Shown one piece after another: positions 1 to 7,675 of a DNA stretch of 24,722 nucleotides; the first letter of the stretch is position 1, and each line of letters opens with the position of its first letter. Below the pieces are notes generated by a model, which made no database searches, was not told the origin of the DNA, and was given only the letters and a program-made list of their open reading frames with translations. The DNA is from Candidatus Schekmanbacteria bacterium (lineage in GTDB: Bacteria > CSSED10-310 > JACPHN01), in the NCBI GenBank assembly GCA_016188575.1, contig JACPHN010000066.1, positions 1-24,722 of the forward strand. Direction: 5' to 3'. The translations under genes were made by a program, and so were the position numbers.

Positions 1-221
1 CGTAGGTGCCGTCGGCGGCGTCTCCGGCGGCCACCTGCCATCCTCCCTCGGGGCTCATCCGCCACGGCAGCGTCGCGAAGTCACCGCTCTCGAACGACTC
101 GACCACAGCGAGAGCGACGGTCGGAGCGGCGGTTACGGCGATGGCGCAAACGCTCGCCACCACACCAAGGCAAGCCCCACAGAGAGAGAGAGAGAGAGAG
201 AGACATGACGCGCCGCGGCAT
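1..221 (-). CDS. Secreted surface protein, N-terminus only, out of frame at a CT repeat
   Basis: Not listed as one continuous frame; I read it directly. On the minus strand GGGAGG (232-227) sits 5 bases before ATG at 221-219, giving MPRRVM followed by Ser-Leu repeats encoded by the CT tract (203-181). In the frame of this ATG, translation then runs into arginine-rich nonsense and stops at TGA (83-81). One frame over, the tract continues into a hydrophobic run (GVVASVCAIAVTAAPTVALA) and then FESGDFATLPW, open to the window edge. That is a typical Sec signal peptide with a basic n-region, followed by the opening of a jelly-roll/LamG-like or carbohydrate-binding secreted domain. The two halves join if the tract had one more CT unit or two fewer. 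It could be a phase-variable gene, a decayed gene or a sequencing indel. The mature protein's function cannot be told from about 30 residues. Confidence 0.6.
181..203 (-). repeat. CT dinucleotide microsatellite, (TC)11T
   Basis: Twenty-three bases of uninterrupted AG on the plus strand (CT in the sense of the minus-strand gene). It lies right after the second in-frame ATG (206-204) and encodes the Ser-Leu start of the signal-peptide hydrophobic core. Change by one unit alters the reading frame of the downstream protein. Frame arithmetic gives an intact protein at 9, 12 or 15 whole units, and the copy here has 11. Confidence 0.95.
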
Positions 222-260
222 TCGGACCTCCCAGGACATCGGAAACGACCGCCCACTACG

Positions 261-289
261 ATTGTGCGGCCAAGCGGCGCGCGGCGCAA
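261..289 (-). promoter_or_regulatory. Candidate sigma70-type promoter for the left-edge secreted protein
   Basis: Read on the minus strand: TTGCGC (289-284), a 17-base spacer, then CACAAT (266-261). The predicted start near 254 would leave a leader of about 33 bases containing the GGGAGG ribosome site at 232-227. The hexamers match the consensus only partly. Confidence 0.3.
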
Positions 290-453
290 GGGGCTTCAGG
301 GACGTGAATCCGCCGCCGGTTCGAAGCCGGCGCGACGGCGCCCCCCTCCGTGCCTCCTCCTGAACGCGGGGCGAGGTGAGGCGGGGGCATCGTGATGCAC
401 TTTGCGAGGAGCTTGCCGTCGCCTGGGCGCGGGACTCAGGCACAGTCCAGAGC

Positions 454-483
454 TTGACGATGATCTTCGCAAACTACTAAGAT
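454..483 (+). promoter_or_regulatory. Candidate promoter of the polysaccharide operon
   Basis: TTGACG (454-459), 18-base spacer, TAAGAT (478-483). It lies about 30 bases upstream of the first glycosyltransferase start, in the divergent gap 222-514. The gap otherwise shows only GC-rich sequence and a T-arm-like hairpin at 315-331. Confidence 0.4.
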
Positions 484-514
484 TCCTGCCCCTATTGTTT
501 CCAAGGAAGCCGTC

Positions 515-2824
515 ATGTCCGTCCACCTGATGACTCCGAGCCTCGCCCGAGGCGACGCGATCGGCAACTACATCCGATCCCTCGCACATCTCCTGGGCGT
601 CGCCGGGTTTCGCACAGAAATTTACGCCGACCGTGCCGAGGCAGGCGTTCCGTACGCGCCAAGCGGCGCGTACAGCGCGCGGGACGACGCTGTCCTGTGG
701 TATCACTACTCGATAAGCTCGGAGAATCTCGCCTTCCTGGCATCAGGGCCGGATACCAAGATCATTGACTTCCACGGCATCGCGCCGGCGACGCTCTTCG
801 CTGGTGCCAATCCCGAGCTCGAGCGCTTGTGCGCGGACGCGGCAAGACGCTTGCCTGACTTCGCGGACGTCGCTGACCTGGCAATCGCACATTCGACGTA
901 TTCTGAGCACCTTCTGCGAGCCGCCGGCTTCGGCAAGATCGTCAAGCTCCCACTCATCGTGGACCCGGAGCGCTTTCGCACACCCGCCGATCCGGCCCTG
1001 TCCGAGAGCCTGCGCAAGCTGGACTATCTTCTCTTTGTCGGCCGCGTCGTGCCGCAAAAGTCCGTCATCGAGATGGTCGAGCTCATGGCGGCCCTGGCAG
1101 ACGCTATTCCCTCCCTCCGGTTGCTCATCGTCGGAGGGTTGGACACGGCCACTCCCTACCTCGAGCACGTTCGCCGACGCATTGGGGAGCTCGGCCTTGC
1201 GGAGCGCGTCCTGTTGCTCGGCAAGGTATCACATCCCGGAAAGCTGCGAGCGCTGTTCGAAAACGCGCGCCTGCTGCTGTCGCTTTCCCGTTGGGAATCC
1301 TTTTGCGTGCCTATCGTCGAGGCGTTTCACTTCGGTGTCCCGGCCCTGGCCACCAACGTCGCTGCGACTCCGGAGACGGTTGGCGATGCCGGCGTGCTGG
1401 TGCCGCTGGCCGAACCCGAGGCATTTGCCCATGGCCAGTGGGTAACGGATTGGGAAATGGTGCAGCACGCCGCCGCCGCCACAACGTCGCTCCTCGGAGA
1501 CGCGGCGCGCATGCAGGACCTCCGCGCCGCAGCCCGCGAGCGCGCAAGGCGGTTCACCAGCGCGGCCCTGGAGCGGGGGATACACGAGCTCGTGCTGCCC
1601 GCCATCGAGCGCAGAACCCGGCGCCACCGGCGCCGGCTGCGCGTCGGGTTCGTGATTCAACGATATGGCGAGGCCGTGTGCGGCGGCGCCGAAACCCTCT
1701 GCAAGGGCATCGCCACGCGCATCGCACGGCACGTCGACGTCGAAGTTCTGACCACCTGCGCCCAGGACTACATCACCTGGACGAGTACCTTCGCTCCTGG
1801 GCTGTCTCGCGACGGTGACGTCGCGGTGCGTCGTTTTCCCGTCATCGTCGACCGCAACCCGAAGGTCTTCGACCCATACAGCGCATGGTTGCTCGGAAAC
1901 CCGCAACCAACGATGTATGACGACATGAAATGGATGCGGCTGCAAGGCCCAAGAGCGCCCGCGCTTCTCACCCACCTTCGCAAGCACCAAGACGAGTACG
2001 ACGCCTTCGTCTTTTTTTGTTACCTGTATTACACCACCTATTTCGGCCTTCAGATTGTGCGCCACAAGAGTATTCTCGTGCCCACCGCGCACAACGAGCC
2101 GACGTTTTATGTTCGCCTGTTTCGGCCCCTGTTCCGGCTACCGCGGGAAATCATTTACTGCTCTCGCGAGGAAATGCGGCTCAGCCAGGATCTCATGAAG
2201 AACGACCACGTCCCGTCGCAGATCGCGGGCACGGGTATCGACCCCATTACGGGGAGCCCGGACGTCGCGGGCTTCCGGCGGCACTACGGGATCGATGGTG
2301 CGTATCTGTTGTTCGCCGGGAGGATATCGCTCTCCAAGAATTGCGAAAGCATGATCCTGTTTTTTAGCAGATACGTGGAAGAGCACGGCGACAGCGCCCC
2401 GACACTTGTCCTCCTCGGGGTAGATGAGCTATCGTTATTGGAGACGCCAAAATTGAGAAAGCTCGGTTTCGTTCCCGAGGAGGACAAGCGCGCCGCTTTT
2501 TCCGGGGCGCTCGCCGTCGTCAATCCATCCTTTTTCGAAAGTTTGTCGTTGCTCGTGCTGGAAGCCTGGTCGTTTGGGGTGCCGGTGCTCGTCAACGGCG
2601 ACAATATGGTGCTCGCGGAGCATCTCGAGGCCGCCGGCGGCGGCCTCGCATACCGGACGTACGAGGAATTTCGCGGGCACGTGGAACGGCTGCTGACTGA
2701 CCCGGCGCTCTGCTCTTCCCTCGGCAAGCAGGGGCGCCGATACGTTCTCGACAGGTACAACTGGGACGTGACCGTCAAGAAGTATCTTTCAGCCATGGTT
2801 CGAGTCAGCCAGGGGAAACAGTGA
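515..2824 (+). CDS. Tandem two-domain GT4 glycosyltransferase
   Basis: A 769-residue fusion of two GT-B fold, family-4 type glycosyltransferases, expected to transfer sugars from nucleotide donors onto a growing lipid-linked glycan at the cytoplasmic face. Domain 1 (about 1-365) has LLFVGRVVPQKS and the EX7E motif ESFCVPIVE (E261, E269). Domain 2 (about 372-769) opens with the glycine-rich GFVIQRYGEAVCGGAE and has a second EX7E, ESLSLLVLE (E675, E683). Both catalytic motifs look intact, so both domains may be active and could add two successive residues. The start is supported by AAGGAAG (503-509) five bases before the ATG. Only one base separates its stop from the next start, so it heads a co-transcribed unit. 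Domain 2 resembles the separate glycosyltransferase at 14938-16194 (shared GGAE and LTTCA motifs). Donor and acceptor sugars cannot be inferred. Confidence 0.9.
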   Translation: MSVHLMTPSLARGDAIGNYIRSLAHLLGVAGFRTEIYADRAEAGVPYAPSGAYSARDDAVLWYHYSISSENLAFLASGPDTKIIDFHGIAPATLFAGANPELERLCADAARRLPDFADVADLAIAHSTYSEHLLRAAGFGKIVKLPLIVDPERFRTPADPALSESLRKLDYLLFVGRVVPQKSVIEMVELMAALADAIPSLRLLIVGGLDTATPYLEHVRRRIGELGLAERVLLLGKVSHPGKLRALFENARLLLSLSRWESFCVPIVEAFHFGVPALATNVAATPETVGDAGVLVPLAEPEAFAHGQWVTDWEMVQHAAAATTSLLGDAARMQDLRAAARERARRFTSAALERGIHELVLPAIERRTRRHRRRLRVGFVIQRYGEAVCGGAETLCKGIATRIARHVDVEVLTTCAQDYITWTSTFAPGLSRDGDVAVRRFPVIVDRNPKVFDPYSAWLLGNPQPTMYDDMKWMRLQGPRAPALLTHLRKHQDEYDAFVFFCYLYYTTYFGLQIVRHKSILVPTAHNEPTFYVRLFRPLFRLPREIIYCSREEMRLSQDLMKNDHVPSQIAGTGIDPITGSPDVAGFRRHYGIDGAYLLFAGRISLSKNCESMILFFSRYVEEHGDSAPTLVLLGVDELSLLETPKLRKLGFVPEEDKRAAFSGALAVVNPSFFESLSLLVLEAWSFGVPVLVNGDNMVLAEHLEAAGGGLAYRTYEEFRGHVERLLTDPALCSSLGKQGRRYVLDRYNWDVTVKKYLSAMVRVSQGKQ

Positions 2825-2825
2825 G

Positions 2826-5069
2826 ATGACACACAAGACGATATCCGATTGGGCGCTCATGGAACGAAATCACGCGCTCAACGAACACGAAATGCGGCTC
2901 GGCAAGACCGTCCTGTCGTCCCGGCCGCGTACCCTCTCCGTCGCCCTCACCTCTCGCTGCAACGTTGCCTGCCGCATGTGCTTCACCTTGCGCATGCCCA
3001 AGAAGGACATGTCACCGGAGCTGCTCGCAACGGTCGCCGAGCTGTTCCCGACCGCTGAGACGGTGCGCTGGAACGACGCCGGAGAGATCTTCGCAATACG
3101 GGACGTGGAGCCTGTGCTAGAGATCATCGGCCGCCAGCGCCTGAAGGTCAGTTACGTCTCCACAAACTTGATGGCGGCAGAAGAGCACATGGATTTTCTG
3201 GCATCGGGGGCGATCACCGATCTCCACGTTTCAGTGGACGCTGCGACGCCAGAGACCTACGAATATATTCGCCGCGGCTCGAAGTGGGACGTGCTCACAC
3301 GCAACCTGCAGCGCATCAAGGACACCAGGGAGCAGAGCGGAAGCGAGCTGCCGCGACTGACCCTGGTGTTCATCGGGATGCGCCGCAACATCCACGAGCT
3401 ACCGGATTTCGTGCGTTTTGCTCATCGCTACGGCGCAGTGGCGATTCACGTGCTGCGCTTGCTCCCTGACCCCGTAGAGTTCGGCGCCAGCGAAGACCAG
3501 ATTCTGACGCCCGCGGAGGAGCTAGCGTGGTATCGCCGGGCCCTGCCGCTCGCCGATCAGCTCGGTGTCGCCCTGCGGCACATCGCCCTCGACGAAGAGG
3601 GAGCGCGGCGGGAGGGCGCCGACAAGGACGCCATGCCCATTGCGCCGGCTCATCTGGGGGCTCCGGTGCGCTTCGTCGAACGGTTGCAAGGGCGGCCCTA
3701 CTGTCCAGTCCCGTGGCAGGAGTCCCTCGTGGACGTCGATGGCCAGGTCCGCCCGTGTTGCTACATTCCGACCATCATGGGAGACTTGCGCGAGCAGACT
3801 TTCGAGGAAGTCTGGAACGGTGAGCGGTACCAGAAGCTGCGGCGCGACATGCTCGATCACAAGGTGGCCGAGTGCAAGAAGTGTCCGTTCATGGCGAAGC
3901 AGCTCGGCTATCATCCGCTCGACCCGCGCGTGGCGGTCACGCCCTGGGAGCAACGAATCCGACACTTGACGGCGGCGGTGGACCTGGTGCGGCTGCGTGA
4001 GCGCTACTGCGGCAGCGTCAGTGAGGTCCCTGCGCACTGGGTTGGCGAAACTCGTGCCGCGGTCGACAAGCCGCAGCATCAGGCGAACGAGCTGTGGGAG
4101 CTCGGGGGAATGCCGGCGGAGCTCGCGCAGGAGGAACTGGATGCGCTCGTGCGGCGGCACGCGCGCGCCGAGCAGCAGCGCATCGCCCCAGACCAGCCGC
4201 GCGCCCCAGTCGCGGGCGACGGATCGGGAGGCCTCTGGCGACGCCTACGTTCGGCCGCAGTGCGGCGCGTTCGTGGAATGCTCCTGCGACTGCTCGCGCC
4301 CGTGCTCGAGCAGCAGCGGGCGGCGGCGCTGACGGCAGTAGAGGGCCACGTGGCCGAGCTGTCGCGTGACCTCCGGTTGGCCGCTGAATCCGTCACGGGT
4401 CTGGCGCGCCATACCGGGCAGTTTCTGAACCGACAGCGGGACTTCAACGCTCGCGCCGTGCAACTCATCAACGCCCTGGTGAATGAGGTGGACATCCACG
4501 TCGAGGGCCAGAAGGACGTGAACGCCGAGGTGTTGCGGGCCATGAGCCTGGCGTACGAGCGGCAGGACACGGCCGCCAGCCAACTCCAAGTGCTCGCGCA
4601 AGGGTTACAAATTGCCTACCGAGACGCCGCAAACGGCAATGGGCAGCGGCGGTCCATCCCCTGGGAAGCGGGGGGAGATTGGGCGGGTCGCTGGCTGCTG
4701 CGCTGCTCGTTCGTTGATCATGATGTCCCGGCGACGTTCCTTGCGGGAGAGGCGCGCGCCGTCGCAGTTACCGTACGGAACGAAACGATCACCTGGTGGC
4801 TGCGTGACGCAGCCGTTCCGATCCGCCTCGGCTACCAATGGCTCTGGCCGCAGGATCGCAGCCCGGTTGGGGAATGTACCAGCGCCGCCGACCTTCCGGA
4901 GAACGTCGCGCCCGGCGCCGCGGTGCGGCTGACGCTTGAGCTGCGGGCGCCGCTGTCTCCAGGGGGCTACGCACTGCGGATCGGGATGGCCGTTGACGAC
5001 CGGTGGCTGCACGATTTCGGCGGGGCCACTCTTGACTTGCCCGTCCAGGTTGCCGCAGGCGATGCCTGA
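2826..5069 (+). CDS. Radical SAM/SPASM protein with coiled coil and Ig-like C-terminal domain
   Basis: 747 residues in three parts. Residues about 35-250 are a radical SAM core with the CX3CX2C cluster motif CNVACRMC (C45, C49, C52). Residues about 290-355 form a SPASM-type region with C293, C311/C312, C350 and C353, enough to hold an auxiliary iron-sulfur cluster. A long helical segment (about 450-600) contains QRDFNARAVQLINAL and is predicted coiled coil. The last ~120 residues are a beta-sandwich with the pattern VRN...WW...IRLGYQWL and a PG-rich ending (APLSPGGYALRIG), similar to Ig-like tails of other polysaccharide-cluster proteins. Its last 8 bases overlap the methyltransferase start. 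Radical SAM enzymes in such clusters often modify sugars or aminosugars, but the reaction here is unknown. The fusion to a coiled coil plus an Ig-like domain is unusual for a SPASM enzyme. Confidence 0.85.
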   Translation: MTHKTISDWALMERNHALNEHEMRLGKTVLSSRPRTLSVALTSRCNVACRMCFTLRMPKKDMSPELLATVAELFPTAETVRWNDAGEIFAIRDVEPVLEIIGRQRLKVSYVSTNLMAAEEHMDFLASGAITDLHVSVDAATPETYEYIRRGSKWDVLTRNLQRIKDTREQSGSELPRLTLVFIGMRRNIHELPDFVRFAHRYGAVAIHVLRLLPDPVEFGASEDQILTPAEELAWYRRALPLADQLGVALRHIALDEEGARREGADKDAMPIAPAHLGAPVRFVERLQGRPYCPVPWQESLVDVDGQVRPCCYIPTIMGDLREQTFEEVWNGERYQKLRRDMLDHKVAECKKCPFMAKQLGYHPLDPRVAVTPWEQRIRHLTAAVDLVRLRERYCGSVSEVPAHWVGETRAAVDKPQHQANELWELGGMPAELAQEELDALVRRHARAEQQRIAPDQPRAPVAGDGSGGLWRRLRSAAVRRVRGMLLRLLAPVLEQQRAAALTAVEGHVAELSRDLRLAAESVTGLARHTGQFLNRQRDFNARAVQLINALVNEVDIHVEGQKDVNAEVLRAMSLAYERQDTAASQLQVLAQGLQIAYRDAANGNGQRRSIPWEAGGDWAGRWLLRCSFVDHDVPATFLAGEARAVAVTVRNETITWWLRDAAVPIRLGYQWLWPQDRSPVGECTSAADLPENVAPGAAVRLTLELRAPLSPGGYALRIGMAVDDRWLHDFGGATLDLPVQVAAGDA

Positions 5070-6416
5070 CGGCGACGGCGGTGGCAGTGGCGACGGCGGC
5101 GGCTCGCGCTTGCGCGAGCTCATCAGCCGGCTCCTGAGGAGTTGGCATCCCCTGCGCGGCGAGGAGGCGGCTGCTCTCGCCTCTGGCAATTCGTTCGCAG
5201 GGCAGGAGTACGGAGCCGAAACCTGGTTTGCCGAGATCGTGGCGGCGAACGAGGGAGCGCAACAGGTCATCGGCGCGGCCCGCTCCGGGGTGCCGTTCGT
5301 CCCGGACGAGGCGATGCAGGCGCGAGTCGCCGAGGCCTCAGTCGCCTCGGCCCCCCCCCAGGCGCGGAGCAGCGCCGCTGGTTCGGCGCGCGGCACCAGC
5401 TCACTGAGGTCGTGGCGCGACTGATTTCGGAGACTCGTCAGGGGTTCGCTCAGCAAACCCTGCAAAATCGCCACGTGGTGCGAGCGCTCAACGAAGTGGT
5501 GTACGCGGTACTCGGGCGCCGCCAAGGCGAGCTCAACCGCGGTATGTTGCTGGCGCTGCAGGAGGTGGAGCGCCGCCTCGAGCTGCTTGAGGCTGCGGTC
5601 CAGGATCTTCGCACCGGCGCCGAGACTGGAGCCCCGGCGGTGCCCGAGAGTGCTACGAGCGGCACAGGCGCGCCGGCGGTCGCTGCCGGCGTGCACCCCT
5701 ACGCCGCGCGCGCGCTTTCCGAAGCCGCCTATAATGCCTTCCAGGAGACGTTTCGGGGCGACGACGACGCTCTGCGCCGGCACTACCAGGAGCATCTGCC
5801 GACGCTCGCCAGCGCACAGCGCGCGTGCGCGGCGGCCGGCATAACGCCGGCGCGCGTCCTGGACGTCGGGTGCGGCCGCGGAACGTTTCTGAGCGCGCTC
5901 GCGGAGGCAAAAATCGCGGCCTTCGGGATCGACAGCAGCGCTGCCGCGGTCGCCTTGGCACAAGCGCGCGGCCTCGACGCCGTCCGCGCCGACGCCGCCG
6001 AGTTCCTGGCGGCAGTGCCGCCGCAATCGCTTGCCGCGGTTGTGAGCTCGCACGTGCTCGAGCACCTGAGCTGGCCTGAGGTGCGGCGTTTCTTCGACCT
6101 ATCGCTGCGCACGCTGGCCGCAGGCGGCGTTCTCATCGCGGAAACAATCAACCCGACGTGCCTGTTCGCCTATGTCAACGCCTTCTTGCTCGATCCCACA
6201 CACTGCACCCCGCTGCATCCTGAGGCGCTGCGATTTGTGGCAGAGGCGTCGGGGTTCCGCACCGTTCAGGTCCAATTCTTTTCGCCGGTGCCGGACGCTT
6301 CCCGACTGCAAGTGGAGGGTCAGGCCCCGCCTGCCGCATGGGGCGCGCGGAACGTGGAACGTCTCAACGAGCTCCTGTACGGGCCGCAAGAATACGCCAT
6401 CGTGGCCTGGCGATGA
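5062..6416 (+). CDS. SAM-dependent methyltransferase with coiled-coil N-terminus, frameshifted at a C9 run
   Basis: The start ATG (5062) overlaps the end of the radical SAM gene (ATGCCTGA). The first frame encodes MPDGDGGGSGDGG then SRLRELISRLLRSWHPLRG and is convincing to about 5350, after which it stops at TGA 5422-5424 (120 residues). From about 5360 the good frame is the adjacent one: GAEQRRWFGARHQL, a coiled coil (about 5380-5600), then a class I methyltransferase with motif I DVGCGRG (from 5862), an acidic GIDSS strand, VVSSHVLEHL, and the HCTPLHPEALRF segment typical of polysaccharide-cluster methyltransferases. The frames switch at nine Cs (5351-5359). C10 or C7 would restore one product of about 451 residues. 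This is likely a glycan-modifying or chain-capping methylase, by analogy with WbdD-type enzymes (inference). A start inside the second frame (5142) exists, but its first ~70 residues are Arg/Gly-rich out-of-frame translation, so I reject it as the native start. Confidence 0.75.
5351..5359 (+). repeat. Poly-C tract (C9) at the methyltransferase frameshift
   Basis: Nine consecutive Cs, the longest homopolymer I see in the window, exactly where the two methyltransferase frames meet. The upstream frame starts codons at positions 1 mod 3 and the downstream frame at 0 mod 3, so insertion of one C or loss of two joins them. Confidence 0.95.
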
Positions 6417-6466
6417 ACCGCCGGGCGGCGGGCGCGCGGCGGTGGATTCAGAACCGGGCGCACTCG

Positions 6467-6495
6467 TTGACATCCGCGGCGATCGGTGCTTGAGT
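6467..6495 (+). promoter_or_regulatory. Possible promoter for crcB-DUF190
   Basis: A perfect TTGACA (6467-6472) followed after 17 bases by TTGAGT (6490-6495), a poor -10. It is about 70 bases upstream of crcB, and the 150-base gap to the preceding stop argues for separate transcription. No fluoride riboswitch was recognised in this leader. Confidence 0.35.
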
Positions 6496-6566
6496 TTCGC
6501 TGTTTCTTGGCACAGAGGCGACACCTCGCGGGCAAGCGGGGCGGCCGGCTCACGGAAAAGAAAATA

Positions 6567-6956
6567 ATGGGTTTGACCGGTATTTTCCTGGTCGGCACCG
6601 GCGGCTTCATCGGCGCCGTCCTGCGGTATTTGCTCAGCGGGCTCGTACAGCTCGCATCCCGAAGCGTCACCTTTCCTTATGGCACGCTGGCCGTCAACGT
6701 TATCGGCTGTTTCGTCATGGGGCTGCTTTGCCAACTCGCTGATGCTCGCAACGTGCTTGCACCTGAAACGCGCTCTTTCTTGCTGATCGGTGTGCTCGGC
6801 GGCTTCACCACATTCTCGACTTTTGCGAACGAAACGCTGAACCTGGCCCGCGACGGCGAAGACCTCTTGACGATCGCAAATATCAGTGCGCACATATTTC
6901 TGGGCGTGACCGCGGTGTGGGCAGGTCGCGCACTTGCTCAGATGGTGTGGAGATAG
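6567..6956 (+). CDS. crcB: CrcB/Fluc fluoride channel
   Basis: 129 residues, normal length for the family, with four membrane segments. It is a dual-topology dimeric channel in the inner membrane that lets fluoride leave the cell. Family motifs are present: GTGGFIGAVLRY near the N-terminus, GTLAVNVIGCFVMG in the second segment and GGFTTFSTF in the third. I chose the ATG at 6567 (GGAAAAG at 6554-6560, six bases upstream) over an upstream in-frame start at 6486. The extra 27 residues (FRCFLAQRRHLAGKRGG) are basic, precede the conserved start and fall in the leader. It is followed after 3 bases by the DUF190 gene. Confidence 0.93.
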   Translation: MGLTGIFLVGTGGFIGAVLRYLLSGLVQLASRSVTFPYGTLAVNVIGCFVMGLLCQLADARNVLAPETRSFLLIGVLGGFTTFSTFANETLNLARDGEDLLTIANISAHIFLGVTAVWAGRALAQMVWR

Positions 6957-6959
6957 ATC

Positions 6960-7298
6960 GTGACTCTCCCGGAAGAAGGTCGCCTGCTTCGCATTTTCAT
7001 CGGCGAGAGCGACAAGCATGACGGCCGGCCACTCTATGAATGGCTCGTGCTCCATGCGCGCGCGCGGGGGCTCGCGGGCGCCACGGTGTTGCGCGGCATG
7101 ATGGGTTTCGGGCCGGGCAGCCGCATCTACACGGCGAAAATCCTACGGCTGTCCGAGGACTTGCCGATCGTCGTGGAGATCGTGGACACCCAGGAGAAGC
7201 TGGAGGCTTTTCTCGCCGAGGTGGACGAGCTCATTCACGAGGGCATGGCCACGCTCGAGAAGGCGCAAGTCCGTTTCTATCGGGCGCGAAGACCGTAG
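6960..7298 (+). CDS. DUF190 family PII-like protein
   Basis: 112 residues of the DUF190 family, a ferredoxin-like PII-type fold that very often sits beside crcB and is assumed to regulate or assist fluoride handling. Family features are LLRIFIGESDKHDGRPLYEWL, the ARGLAGATVLRGMMGFG segment and a C-terminal HEGMATLEKAQVRFY strand. The start is GTG, three bases after the crcB stop (6954-6956), so translation is probably coupled. The conserved sequence begins within ten residues of this GTG, and no alternative start fits better. Confidence 0.9.
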   Translation: MTLPEEGRLLRIFIGESDKHDGRPLYEWLVLHARARGLAGATVLRGMMGFGPGSRIYTAKILRLSEDLPIVVEIVDTQEKLEAFLAEVDELIHEGMATLEKAQVRFYRARRP

Positions 7299-7675
7299 AT
7301 CCTCGGCGCCGTTCGCGCCATCGGCCGGCGCTGTGGCGTCGACGCCGAGACGACGACTTGCGGACCTGCATAGCATGAAGTATGATGGCGTTGCCTACGG
7401 GCTGGCGGAGCGACGACTCCGCTTGAATGTGCGAGATAGCACGCATGATATCTGTGCCATCGCAGACACAACGGCCGTCACTGCGGATCCTCAGGCGACG
7501 AGCTCCGTGCGCATTCCGTTTCTTCCCGGCAGCGACCGGCTCGCCCTTGGCGGGCTCCTTCCGGCAAAGCTCTTCAGACGCGTGCCGCGCATCCGGCACA
7601 CACGGGCGCTGGCGCCACTGTTCGGTGCCGGGCATTCTCGGTGCGATACCCCCCTGCAATACGGAGCAACGCTAA
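7299..7675 (+). other. Intergenic region before the sensor kinase
   Basis: 377 bases without a convincing gene. Open frames on both strands (for example 7333-7713 plus and 7231-7659 minus) show no family resemblance and overlap each other. Visible structure: a GGCGC/GCGCC hairpin (7305-7319) just after the DUF190 stop, and a perfect GCGGAG/CTCCGC hairpin with a six-base loop (7405-7422). A weak promoter-like pair, TTGAAT (7423-7428) and TGATAT (7446-7451) with 17-base spacing, is followed by GGAG (7663-7666) nine bases before the kinase start. I see no trace of chemotaxis CheB or CheR coding sequence here. Confidence 0.5.

Noticed and set aside
315-338. A perfect tRNA T-arm look-alike: GCCGG, loop TTCGAAG, CCGGC
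   Set aside because: I looked upstream for a matching acceptor strand, D-arm and anticodon arm at the right distances and found none, so this is only a hairpin or a possible tRNA remnant.
6-395. Plus-strand open frame over the left edge
   Set aside because: It is antisense to the signal-peptide gene, has Arg-Glu repeats from the AG microsatellite and no ribosome site.
5142-5350. Separate start (5142) for the methyltransferase without a frameshift
   Set aside because: The first ~70 residues of that frame are Arg/Gly-rich translation typical of a wrong frame, while the adjacent frame from 5062 has a proper start overlap and sensible protein.
4605-6065. A 486-residue minus-strand open frame across the polysaccharide genes
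   Set aside because: Composition is that of an antisense shadow in GC-rich DNA. It lies opposite the recognised radical SAM and methyltransferase genes and has no family motif.
6417-6566. Fluoride riboswitch before crcB
   Set aside because: The leader contains GGCGATCGG but lacks the conserved TGATG...CTCCT part and the pairing needed for the crcB motif.
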